Shown: one piece after another, positions 44,878 to 52,926 of the stretch
Position numbering within the stretch: position 1 is the stretch's first letter
Layout: each line of letters begins with the position of its first letter
DNA from: Taishania sp036758285
Lineage (GTDB): Bacteria; Bacteroidota; Bacteroidia; Flavobacteriales_D; Crocinitomicaceae
Length of the DNA: 64,000 bases
Direction: 5' to 3'
Assembly: GCA_036758285.1 (NCBI GenBank)
Contig: DAIOWV010000002.1
Coordinates: 1-64,000, forward strand
Position numbers and translations under genes: made by a program
Notes under the pieces: generated by a model
The model's database searches: none
Seen by the model: only the letters and a program-made list of their open reading frames with translations
Told to the model about the DNA's origin: nothing

Positions 44878-46353
44878 GTGTTAATTTGTAGTATTTGTTT
44901 TATAGTGTTTGTATTTGCTTTGTGTCGTTATGTTCCGGCATTTAGACTGCCAAACTCGTCAAAATGGACAATTTCTATAGGACTTTTAATTAAAATTATT
45001 GTAGGCTTTTTTTATTTGTATCTCTACACATATCATTATGGAGCTGGAAGTTTATCTTCGGATTCGAATGCGTATATGCAAGACAGTAAACTCTTGAATG
45101 AAGTATTTTATAAATCTCCGAAAGCATATTTTCAATTTGTATTTGGATTAGATGATAGACAGCTGTTGATGGATTATTTATCAGAAACGACACATTGGGA
45201 TTCTAGAAATTTTTTCAATGACACAAAGAATATTATTCGTTTACATTCATTCATTCACTTTTTCTCATTCAATCAAGTTGTAGTCCATTTGACGGTGGTT
45301 GTTTTTATTGCATTGATGGGGTTAAGGTTGATTGTTGTAACACTCTCAAATTACGTAAAATTATCTCCAACACTTATATTTTATTCTCTGTTATTGATGC
45401 CGAATCTGCTGTTCTGGACTTCTGGAATATTGAAAGAACCATTGATTCTTTTCTCTTTTGGATTACTTTTCTACTCATTATTAGGTCAACTTCCTCGAAT
45501 TAAAAAAGGGATTTTATTCCTTTTATCGTTGGTTCTTTTTGCAGGGATAAAGCCTTATCTTTTATTGTGTATTCTCCCTGCAATTTTTGTTTATATACTT
45601 TTTAATCGAATTCGCTCATTTTGGTTGGCACTTGGAACTTTAATAATTGGAGTTGTTTTAATAACGCTTTCTTTTTTAACACCATTTACGCAACCTTTAG
45701 TCAATAAAATATCGGATCAACAATTTGATTTCATAAATATTGGTAGGGGTGGAGTGTTCGCAAGAGCTGATACGTGTGTATATATTATTTATGGTGAAAA
45801 TATGCCGTATGTTGTTGTTAACGAAAAAGATTCCACTGTTTTTGTGACTAAACAAGTTATCGGACACTATATTCAACCATATAGGAAAAAAGATAAAAAA
45901 GTATGTCAAATTTATCCCAATGAAAAACCTTGGAAATTGTACTATGATGGTGAGTTTTGTGGCAGTTATATTGAAATAAATCCAATTGAGCAATCAGGGA
46001 TGCAACTGATTCGAAATATTCCGGAAGCTTTGAATAATGTTTTTTTTCGACCATTTCCCCATGATCCACCTCATACCAAAACAAAATGGATAACTATAAT
46101 TGATAGTTGGGGTTTATTACTGATTTTTCTATTTGTCTCGCTTTTTTTTAGACGTAGTTTAGAAAGGCCATATTGGAATATTATTGTCGCTTTGATTGTT
46201 TTTTGTATTGTTTTGGCTCTTCTTATCGGTTGGACTACTCCAGTTTTAGGGGCAATTGTGAGGTATAAGTTGCCCATTCAGCTCGCAATGATGATAATGA
46301 CATTGATAATGTTTAATCCAGAAAAAATAAAAAAATGGAAAAATACGTTTTAA
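44878..46353 (+). CDS. Polytopic membrane protein, family with FWTSGIxKE motif (paralogue of the 33.9 kb gene)
   Basis: A 491-residue protein, start GTG at 44878. About ten to eleven hydrophobic helices with a large extracytoplasmic insertion (about 280-375, rich in Asp/Lys/Cys, e.g. ADTCVYIIYGENM). Shared with 33888-35261 in the same order: a GSLSSDSNAYMQD loop (GGDTYAYW there), NLLFWTSGILKEPLILF, LFAGIKPYLLLCI and a terminal VRYKLPIQLAMMI. The insertion is absent from the other copy. Overlaps the SDR gene by 19 bases. Polysaccharide polymerase or transporter is a guess from context with the divergent aminotransferase. Confidence 0.72.
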   Translation: MLICSICFIVFVFALCRYVPAFRLPNSSKWTISIGLLIKIIVGFFYLYLYTYHYGAGSLSSDSNAYMQDSKLLNEVFYKSPKAYFQFVFGLDDRQLLMDYLSETTHWDSRNFFNDTKNIIRLHSFIHFFSFNQVVVHLTVVVFIALMGLRLIVVTLSNYVKLSPTLIFYSLLLMPNLLFWTSGILKEPLILFSFGLLFYSLLGQLPRIKKGILFLLSLVLFAGIKPYLLLCILPAIFVYILFNRIRSFWLALGTLIIGVVLITLSFLTPFTQPLVNKISDQQFDFINIGRGGVFARADTCVYIIYGENMPYVVVNEKDSTVFVTKQVIGHYIQPYRKKDKKVCQIYPNEKPWKLYYDGEFCGSYIEINPIEQSGMQLIRNIPEALNNVFFRPFPHDPPHTKTKWITIIDSWGLLLIFLFVSLFFRRSLERPYWNIIVALIVFCIVLALLIGWTTPVLGAIVRYKLPIQLAMMIMTLIMFNPEKIKKWKNTF

Positions 46354-47093
46354 TAACTGGTGCAACTTCAGGTATAGGAGAAGCGTGTGCACGAAAATTT
46401 GCAGATAATGGATATTCTGTAATTCTTACAGGAAGAAGACAGGAAAGATTAACTTCATTATCGAATGAACTTCAACTAAAAGGTGTGAAAGTTATAACGT
46501 TATGTTTTGATGTAAGAATTTTGGATGAGGTTGAAAAAGCGATAAATTCACTCTCAGATGAAGTTAAAAATTCCATAGCTATTTTGATTAACAATGCAGG
46601 TTTAGCGGCTGGAAGAGAAAATATTGATCAAGGTGATGTCGCTGATTGGGACCAAATGATTGATACCAACATTAAAGGATTGTTGTATGTGTCCAAAAAT
46701 GTCATACCTTTCATGAAGGTGAATCAAACAGGACATATTTTTAATATTGGAAGTATTGCAGGAAAAGAAGTTTATCCAATGGGGAATGTTTATTGTGCAA
46801 CAAAACATGCCGTTGATGCCCTTTCTAGAGGAATGCGAATTGATTTGGTAAATGATAATATAAAAGTGACAAATATTGCCCCAGGTGCAGTTGATACAGA
46901 ATTTTCAATTGTTCGATACAAAGGTGATTTAGAGAAGGTTGCAGCCACTTATGATGGATTCGAACCTTTGATTGCAAATGATATTGCAGAAACAATCTAT
47001 TTTGTCGCAAGTTGTCCTCAACATGTAACAATTAATGATTTGGTGATTATGCCTACAGCACAAGCTAGTGCAACAGTTTTTAATCGAAATTAA
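46335..47093 (+). CDS. Short-chain dehydrogenase/reductase, YdfG-like
   Basis: A 252-residue classical SDR. ITGATSGIGEACA is the cofactor loop; TGRRQERL (Arg after the second strand) suggests NADP; INNAGLA follows; catalytic Ser-Tyr-Lys are in IGSIAGKEVYPMGNVYCATKHA; then APGAVDTEF. It is closest in pattern to YdfG-type 3-hydroxy acid/serine dehydrogenases. It begins inside the end of the membrane-protein gene (19-base overlap), so translation is coupled. Confidence 0.9.
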   Translation: MEKYVLITGATSGIGEACARKFADNGYSVILTGRRQERLTSLSNELQLKGVKVITLCFDVRILDEVEKAINSLSDEVKNSIAILINNAGLAAGRENIDQGDVADWDQMIDTNIKGLLYVSKNVIPFMKVNQTGHIFNIGSIAGKEVYPMGNVYCATKHAVDALSRGMRIDLVNDNIKVTNIAPGAVDTEFSIVRYKGDLEKVAATYDGFEPLIANDIAETIYFVASCPQHVTINDLVIMPTAQASATVFNRN

Positions 47094-47104
47094 TGTTCTA
47101 TATT

Positions 47105-47389
47105 ATGAAAAGGACGGTTCTTCTCTTTCTTTTGGGTTTCATTATTATGCTTTCATGTAATAAAGAAAATGACAAGAAAGTAACAGTTATTCGAGATTGT
47201 ACAGGGACGTATTTACAAATCAATAATAACGAATACAAAGTTTGCAATCCAGAGAAAATCAAAAATTATATTCACGGAACGACAATCGTTGCTTCCTATA
47301 GAATTACATCTAACTGCAAGGAAAATTCTTTTGCTTGTCAATTATATCACCCATTTAAAGACTATGTAAAGATTAATAGAGTGAAATAA
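47105..47389 (+). CDS. Small Cys-containing lipoprotein, unassigned
   Basis: A 94-residue protein from the ATG at 47105 with lipoprotein signal MKRTVLLFLLGFIIMLSCN (lipobox IMLSC). The mature part has four further Cys (RDCTG, VCNPEK, SNCKEN, FACQLY), consistent with two disulphides in a small secreted beta fold. Eleven bases after the SDR stop. No family recognised. Confidence 0.7.
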   Translation: MKRTVLLFLLGFIIMLSCNKENDKKVTVIRDCTGTYLQINNNEYKVCNPEKIKNYIHGTTIVASYRITSNCKENSFACQLYHPFKDYVKINRVK

Positions 47390-47424
47390 GCCACACGCCT
47401 TTTAGTTTCGACATGTGACTTATT
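47385..47424. terminator. Weak bidirectional hairpin between the lipoprotein and the aldolase
   Basis: AATAAG-C-CACA pairs with TGTG-A-CTTATT (one mismatch) around an 18-base loop. Confidence 0.4.
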
Positions 47425-47433
47425 ATTCTTGTT

Positions 47434-48090
47434 CTATTGATTTCCTTTAGCGTGATCTGCTAAGAATTGCTCTAAACCTTTGTCAGTTAAAGGGTGACTA
47501 GCCAAAGCCTTGATAGCTTTTAATGGCCCTGTCATTACATCTGAACCAATTTCAGCACAGTGTATAATGTGTATTGGATGACGAACAGAAGCTGCTAATA
47601 TTTCAGTATCAAACAAATAATTGTTATAAATTGTTCTGATTTGAGCAATTAAATCAATTCCATCAAATGAAATATCATCAAGTCTACCTAAAAATGGAGA
47701 AATGTAAGTAGCTCCAGCTTTTGCAGCTAATAAAGCTTGTCCAGCTGAAAAAATCAACGTACAATTTGTTTTAATTCCCTTAGAAGAGAAATATTTAATA
47801 GCCTTAATTCCTTCAGGAATCATGGGAATTTTTACAACTATATTTTTATGAAGTGCAGCCAATTCCTCACCTTCTTTGATCATTCCTTCAAAATTGGTAG
47901 AAATAACTTCAGCGGATACAGGTCCATCTACAATTTTGCAGATTTCAACATAATGATTTAGAATGTTTTGTGTGCCAGTTATTCCTTCTTTTGCCATTAG
48001 TGAAGGATTGGTAGTTACACCATCTAATATCCCTAAGTCATTCGCTTCTTTAATTTCGTCTAAATTGGCGGTGTCGATAAAAAACTTCAT
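47434..48090 (-). CDS. Fructose-6-phosphate aldolase / TalC-type transaldolase
   Basis: A 218-residue TIM-barrel class I aldolase, the short MipB/TalC group. Schiff-base Lys87 in NIVVKIPM; other motifs are MKFFIDTANLDEIKEA, DGVTTNPSLMAKEG, TNCTLIFSAGQALLAAKAGA and ISPFLGRLDD. Sequence alone does not separate transaldolase from fructose-6-phosphate aldolase with confidence, though many Bacteroidota annotate this form as transaldolase. Monocistronic, with its own promoter. Confidence 0.93.
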   Translation of the reverse strand: MKFFIDTANLDEIKEANDLGILDGVTTNPSLMAKEGITGTQNILNHYVEICKIVDGPVSAEVISTNFEGMIKEGEELAALHKNIVVKIPMIPEGIKAIKYFSSKGIKTNCTLIFSAGQALLAAKAGATYISPFLGRLDDISFDGIDLIAQIRTIYNNYLFDTEILAASVRHPIHIIHCAEIGSDVMTGPLKAIKALASHPLTDKGLEQFLADHAKGNQ

Positions 48091-48117
48091 ACGATTTCTT
48101 TATTTTAAGATTCTAAA

Positions 48118-48144
48118 CAAAAATATAGAAACTTTTTAAATCAA
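48118..48144 (-). promoter_or_regulatory. Promoter of the aldolase gene
   Basis: Minus strand TTG (48144-48142), 16 bases, TATTTTTG (48125-48118), with a 27-base leader. Confidence 0.5.
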
Positions 48145-48304
48145 TTGGAAGAACTTTATTTTTTAGATATTTATTAAAATAATAATTGAAATGTTCATAT
48201 AAAACAAATCAATACTCAAATTTAAAGCTGTTTTGAAAGAATATTATTCTTATAACTAATACTTTATATATATTGATGGTGCAAATATAAAACTTGAAAT
48301 AATC

Positions 48305-49150
48305 ATGCGGTTTCTTATATTATTCATTTTATGCATATTTAACTTGCAGATTCTTGCTGCACAAGAAGATAAAACTCCATTCAGACGACATTTTTTAGAA
48401 ATTGCTCCAGCGACATTGAACCTTAAAAGAGGTGTGAATTTGCATCATCATTTAGAATATCGTTTTCTTATTACTCCTCGATTTTATCTGAACGCAACAA
48501 CTAATGGCGCACTATTTAAACGATTGGATTACAGTGGTCGATCTAGTTTTCCAGGTATTCGTCCTTTGTTTAACGAGAGTTCGTTGGTTGTTGGTTATCA
48601 ACATGCTTTCCAACAGTTAACAGAAACGAATCGAAAAGTAAATTTAATTGGGATAGATATTGGTTATCATTACATACAATATAGTGCCAATCCAATTGAT
48701 TGGGAGTATGATATCATTGATACAACTGATATTGGTTTTAGAAGAATAGGAGGTTTTCGTGTTCATTCTTTGAAAGCAGGATTGACGTATCAACACATTG
48801 TTTATTCTGAAGATAAGAATAAACCTGCTATACTTTTTAGACATTTTCTTTCAACTTCCGTTCTTTATGGTCTAGATTTTCAACAGACAACTTATATATC
48901 AATATCTCCTTATTCTTCTGTTAAAGCAGAAAATTTAGTTGGGAATACTTGGAAAAATAGAAATGGATTTAAAATCGAATACACGTTTCAGCATTATCTC
49001 TCTAAAAGAATAGGATTACTATATGGCCTCCACTTTACATGGTCTCCTTGGGTTGATTATTCTCCCAATGATAAATATTTTGTACCAAGAGGTGGAGAGA
49101 TGAACACTCCTAATTCTTTTAGTTTTCGAGTTGGTATTACATTTCAATGA
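48305..49150 (+). CDS. Outer-membrane beta-barrel protein, unassigned
   Basis: A 281-residue protein with signal peptide (MRFLILFILCIFNLQILAAQ). Alternating strands (HLEYRFLITPRFYLNATT, LIGIDIGYHYIQYSAN, GLLYGLHFTWSPWVDYS) and a terminal aromatic, SFRVGITFQ-like, mark an outer-membrane barrel. Stands alone between the aldolase and acnB. No named family. Confidence 0.68.
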   Translation: MRFLILFILCIFNLQILAAQEDKTPFRRHFLEIAPATLNLKRGVNLHHHLEYRFLITPRFYLNATTNGALFKRLDYSGRSSFPGIRPLFNESSLVVGYQHAFQQLTETNRKVNLIGIDIGYHYIQYSANPIDWEYDIIDTTDIGFRRIGGFRVHSLKAGLTYQHIVYSEDKNKPAILFRHFLSTSVLYGLDFQQTTYISISPYSSVKAENLVGNTWKNRNGFKIEYTFQHYLSKRIGLLYGLHFTWSPWVDYSPNDKYFVPRGGEMNTPNSFSFRVGITFQ

Positions 49151-49572
49151 GTATGTAATTGAAAGCTTTATTCCTAATTTTAATTAGATCTTAACATGTT
49201 TTATTTCAATGCGATATATACTGAATGTTAAGCCGTTTTTATTCTGAAATACAAAAATCTTGTTTTGAATAATTCTAAATTAACATTTTTATAGTTTTTT
49301 ATGTAAACTTTCCGTTAACGAACTTGTTGAAACTATTCAAAATGTGTAATTTTGCGGAACTTAAAATTTAATCTATTTACGAGTAGTAATAGTGTTCGAT
49401 TAGATCTAAATAAGGAAGTGTAAACTTGATTAAAAAATAAACTTTTCTCAAAAAAGTAAATTGAATAATCAGAAAATCATTTTCTTTTAAAATTTAATTT
49501 TCAGTTAGACAAGTAAAGTAAATAATTGATTATTTTTTAAAAAAGAACAAATAACATTGAAAGGTTTCTATT
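49151..49572. other. 422-base stretch before acnB: promoter and long A/T-rich leader
   Basis: Contains the acnB promoter at 49324-49354 and an untranslated leader of about 215 bases with only small hairpins (for example AGAAAA-TCA-TTTTCT near 49471-49485). No open frame or known riboswitch is recognised. Confidence 0.55.
49324..49354 (+). promoter_or_regulatory. Promoter of acnB
   Basis: TTG at 49324-49326, 20 bases, TAATTTTG at 49347-49354. The ATG is 218 bases further on, an unusually long leader for this window. Confidence 0.6.
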
Positions 49573-52338
49573 ATGAATATTTACAACGAGTACATCCAAG
49601 AAATTGAAGAGAGAAAAGGGCAGGGGTTACATCCAAAACCTATTGATGGAGCAGAATTAGTTAGTGCACTTATCGAACAAATAAAGGATTTAGGAAATGA
49701 ATACCGTTCGGATTCTTTAAAGTTTTTCATTTACAACACATTACCTGGAACAACTCCAGCTGCAGGTGTTAAAGCTAAATTTTTAAAGGAAATTATTTTG
49801 GGTGAAGTAACAGTTGCTGAAATTTCAATAGATTTCGCTTTTGAATTGTTATCACACATGAAGGGAGGACCTTCAATCAACGTTTTATTAGATATCGCTT
49901 TGGCGAATGATGTTGAAAAAGCACATAAAGCAGCTGAAGTATTAAAAACACAAGTTTTCTTATATGATGCTGATACTGATCGTTTGAAAGAAGCTTATAA
50001 AGCAGGTAATACAATTGCTAAAGATATATTAGAGAGCTATGCAAAAGCAGAATTCTTTACAAAATTACCAGATGTAGCAGAGGAAATTAAGGTTGTAACT
50101 TATATTGCTGCTGAAGGTGATATTTCCACCGATTTATTGTCTCCAGGAAATCAAGCACATTCTCGTTCTGATCGTGAATTACATGGGCAATGTATGATCA
50201 CCCCTGCTGCACAACAAGAAATCAGAGATTTACAGGCAAAACATCCAGATGCTAGCGTAATGCTTATTGCCGAAAAAGGTACAATGGGCGTTGGTTCATC
50301 ACGTATGTCGGGTGTAAACAATGTAGCGTTATGGACAGGTAAACAAGCTTCTCCTTACGTTCCGTTTGTTAATATTGCTCCAATTGTTGCAGGAACAAAT
50401 GGTATTTCTCCAATTTTCTTAACAACGGTAGATGTTACCGGTGGTATTGGTATCGATCTTCAAAACTGGGTTAAGAAAACAGATTCTGAAGGAAATGTAG
50501 TGCGTAACGAAAACGGTGATATCGTTCTAGAACAAACTTACTCAGTTGAAACAGGTACAGTTTTAACAATCAATACAAAAACTAAAAAATTATACAACGG
50601 CGATAAAGAGTTGAAAGATATTTCTAAATCTTTCACACCTCAAAAATTAGAGTTTATCAAAGCTGGTGGTTCTTATGCCATCGTTTTTGGTAAAAAAATC
50701 CAAACATTTGCTGCTAAAACTTTGGGAATTAATGCTCCATTAGTATTTGCTCCAGCAAAAGAGGTTATCAAAGAGGGAGTTGGTTTAACGGCTGTTGAAA
50801 AAATATTTAATCGCAATGCAGTAGGTGTAGCTGAAGGAAAAGTATTACATGCTGGTTCTGATGTTCGTGTAGAAGTAAACATTGTAGGTTCTCAAGATAC
50901 AACAGGTTTAATGACTGCTCAAGAGTTAGAATCGATGGCTGCCACAGTAATTTCTCCAATTGTTGATGGAGCTTATCAGTCTGGTTGTCATACTGCATCT
51001 GTTTGGGATAAAAAAGCACAAGCTAACATTCCTAAATTGATGAAGTTCATGAATGAGTTTGGTGTGATTACTGCACGTGACCCTAAAGGCGAATATCATT
51101 CGATGACAGACGTTATTCACAAAGTATTGAATGACATTACTATTGATGAGTGGGCTGTTATTATTGGTGGTGACTCTCATACACGTATGTCAAAAGGTGT
51201 GGCTTTTGGTGCCGATTCAGGTACAGTAGCTTTAGCTTTAGCGACTGGAGAAGCTTCAATGCCAATTCCTGAATCTGTTAAAGTAACTTTCAAAGGAAGC
51301 ATGAAAGAACACATGGATTTCCGTGATGTAGTGCATGCTACGCAATTACAAATGTTGCAACAATTTGATGGAGAAAACGTTTTTCAAGGTCGCATTATTG
51401 AGGTACATATCGGTACTTTATTGGCAGATCAGGCATTTACGTTTACGGACTGGACTGCAGAAATGAAAGCAAAAGCTTCTATCTGTATTTCTCAGGACGA
51501 TACGTTAATCCAATCGTTGGAAATTGCTAAATCTCGTATCGGTATCATGATTGAGAAGGGTATGGATAATCATAACCAAGTTTTACAAGGTTTAATTAAT
51601 AAAGCAAATAAACGTATCGAGGAAATTCGTAGTGGTGAAAAACCAGCGTTACAACCAGATGCTGATGCTAAATATTATGCTGAAGTATTAGTTGATTTGG
51701 ATATCATCGATGAACCAATGATTGCCGATCCAGATGTAAACAATGCAGATGTTTCTAAAAGATATACGCATGATACAATTCGTGATTTAACATATTATGG
51801 TGGTGATAAGAAAGTAGATCTTGGTTTCGTAGGTTCTTGTATGGTTCACAAAGATGACTTAAAAATCGTTTCTCAAATGTTGAAAAATGTAGAGGAATTG
51901 AATGGTAAAGTTGAATTTAAAGCTCCTTTAGTTGTTGCTGCTCCGACATATAACATTATTGATGAATTGAAATCAGAAGGAGATTGGGAATATCTACAAA
52001 AGTATTCAGGATTTGAATTTAGCGATGCATTACCAAAAAGTGTAGCACGTACTGAATATGAAAACATCATGTATTTAGAGCGTCCAGGTTGTAATCTTTG
52101 TATGGGTAACCAAGAGAAAGCTGAAAAAGGAGATACTGTTATGGCTACATCTACTCGTTTATTTCAAGGACGTGTAGTAGAAGACAGAGATGGTAAAAAA
52201 GGTGAGTCGTTGTTAGCGTCAACACCTGTTGTTGTTCTTTCAGCAATTTTGGGTAGAATCCCATCAATTGAAGAATACAAGGCTGCTGTAAAAGGAATTA
52301 ATTTAACAAAGTTTACACCAATTTCAATTAGTAAATAA
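49573..52338 (+). CDS. acnB: Aconitate hydratase B
   Basis: Citrate-cycle enzyme, citrate to isocitrate, also able to hydrate 2-methyl-cis-aconitate. The 921 residues follow the AcnB order: N-terminal HEAT-like domain (about 1-160), swivelling domain 4, then the catalytic core. The 4Fe-4S ligands are Cys756 (GSCMVHKDDL), Cys840 and Cys843 (RPGCNLCMGNQ). GGDSHTRMSKGVAFGADSG is the core active-site segment. E. coli AcnB also binds its own and other mRNAs when iron is low; the long leader here is compatible with such control but does not prove it. Confidence 0.96.
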   Translation: MNIYNEYIQEIEERKGQGLHPKPIDGAELVSALIEQIKDLGNEYRSDSLKFFIYNTLPGTTPAAGVKAKFLKEIILGEVTVAEISIDFAFELLSHMKGGPSINVLLDIALANDVEKAHKAAEVLKTQVFLYDADTDRLKEAYKAGNTIAKDILESYAKAEFFTKLPDVAEEIKVVTYIAAEGDISTDLLSPGNQAHSRSDRELHGQCMITPAAQQEIRDLQAKHPDASVMLIAEKGTMGVGSSRMSGVNNVALWTGKQASPYVPFVNIAPIVAGTNGISPIFLTTVDVTGGIGIDLQNWVKKTDSEGNVVRNENGDIVLEQTYSVETGTVLTINTKTKKLYNGDKELKDISKSFTPQKLEFIKAGGSYAIVFGKKIQTFAAKTLGINAPLVFAPAKEVIKEGVGLTAVEKIFNRNAVGVAEGKVLHAGSDVRVEVNIVGSQDTTGLMTAQELESMAATVISPIVDGAYQSGCHTASVWDKKAQANIPKLMKFMNEFGVITARDPKGEYHSMTDVIHKVLNDITIDEWAVIIGGDSHTRMSKGVAFGADSGTVALALATGEASMPIPESVKVTFKGSMKEHMDFRDVVHATQLQMLQQFDGENVFQGRIIEVHIGTLLADQAFTFTDWTAEMKAKASICISQDDTLIQSLEIAKSRIGIMIEKGMDNHNQVLQGLINKANKRIEEIRSGEKPALQPDADAKYYAEVLVDLDIIDEPMIADPDVNNADVSKRYTHDTIRDLTYYGGDKKVDLGFVGSCMVHKDDLKIVSQMLKNVEELNGKVEFKAPLVVAAPTYNIIDELKSEGDWEYLQKYSGFEFSDALPKSVARTEYENIMYLERPGCNLCMGNQEKAEKGDTVMATSTRLFQGRVVEDRDGKKGESLLASTPVVVLSAILGRIPSIEEYKAAVKGINLTKFTPISISK

Positions 52339-52361
52339 GTTATCTAATTAATAACAATATC

Positions 52362-52397
52362 AAAACCGATGAAGTAAAAACTTTATCGGTTTTTTTG
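52362..52397. terminator. Terminator between acnB and ychJ (convergent)
   Basis: AAAACCGAT...AAGT and ACTT...ATCGGTTTT form a stem with a T-run on both strands. The stem sequence resembles the one at 37078. Confidence 0.8.
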
Positions 52398-52402
52398 TAA
52401 TA

Positions 52403-52777
52403 TTATTTGTGTTTACCAGAAAAATAATACCAACGTTGATTTATCTTTTTGAACGTTGATAATTCATGATGAACATGATGAATTCCGTTTGGATCAGTGT
52501 AGTATGCTTTAAATTCAACTTTATGTACATCGGAGTTATTGAAAATTTCTAATGATGTCCATAGGTTATTTTCCCCCCATTCAGTCATTTCTTCAATATC
52601 ATGTAGATAACGTTTTGAAGGATGAGTTGTTTCCATTAAATACTCTCCATTTGAAATGGCATAAGCTGAATATCTAGAACGCATTAATGTTTCAGCTGTT
52701 AGAGGAAATTCTTTTCCTAAATGAAACGGTTCACAACAATCAGAATATTTTTTTTCAGAACAACAAGGACAAATCAT
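52403..52777 (-). CDS. YchJ-family protein with SEC-C metal-binding motif
   Basis: A 124-residue protein from the ATG at 52777, chosen because it starts the family pattern MICPCCSEKKYSDCCEPFHLG: a SEC-C-type CPC...CC zinc site. It is followed by TAETLMRSRYSAYA and the NTF2-like part (WTSLEIFNN, KVEFKAYYTD, HHELSTFKKINQRWYYFSG). Family function unknown. Convergent with acnB. Confidence 0.88.
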   Translation of the reverse strand: MICPCCSEKKYSDCCEPFHLGKEFPLTAETLMRSRYSAYAISNGEYLMETTHPSKRYLHDIEEMTEWGENNLWTSLEIFNNSDVHKVEFKAYYTDPNGIHHVHHELSTFKKINQRWYYFSGKHK

Positions 52778-52869
52778 GCAACGTAATTTTGCGGTAAAAT
52801 AACGAATTATATTTTGACTTTGGGGCAATTAAAAGTAAGTAATAATCTAATTTAAACCAACTCTCTATA

Positions 52870-52903
52870 AATAAAATAGGCCGACCTATATGGCCAGCCT
52901 ATC
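52870..52903 (-). terminator. Terminator of the large T9SS propeller gene
   Basis: On the minus strand ATAGGCTGGCC, loop ATATA, GGTCGGCCTAT (11 bp with two G-T), then TTTTATTT. Confidence 0.75.
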
Positions 52904-52926
52904 TTACTTCTTAGATATCTTTAAGA

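Noticed and set aside
50673..51180. Several minus-strand frames inside acnB
   Set aside because: Shadows of a strongly conserved plus-strand gene; no start signals or recognisable protein.
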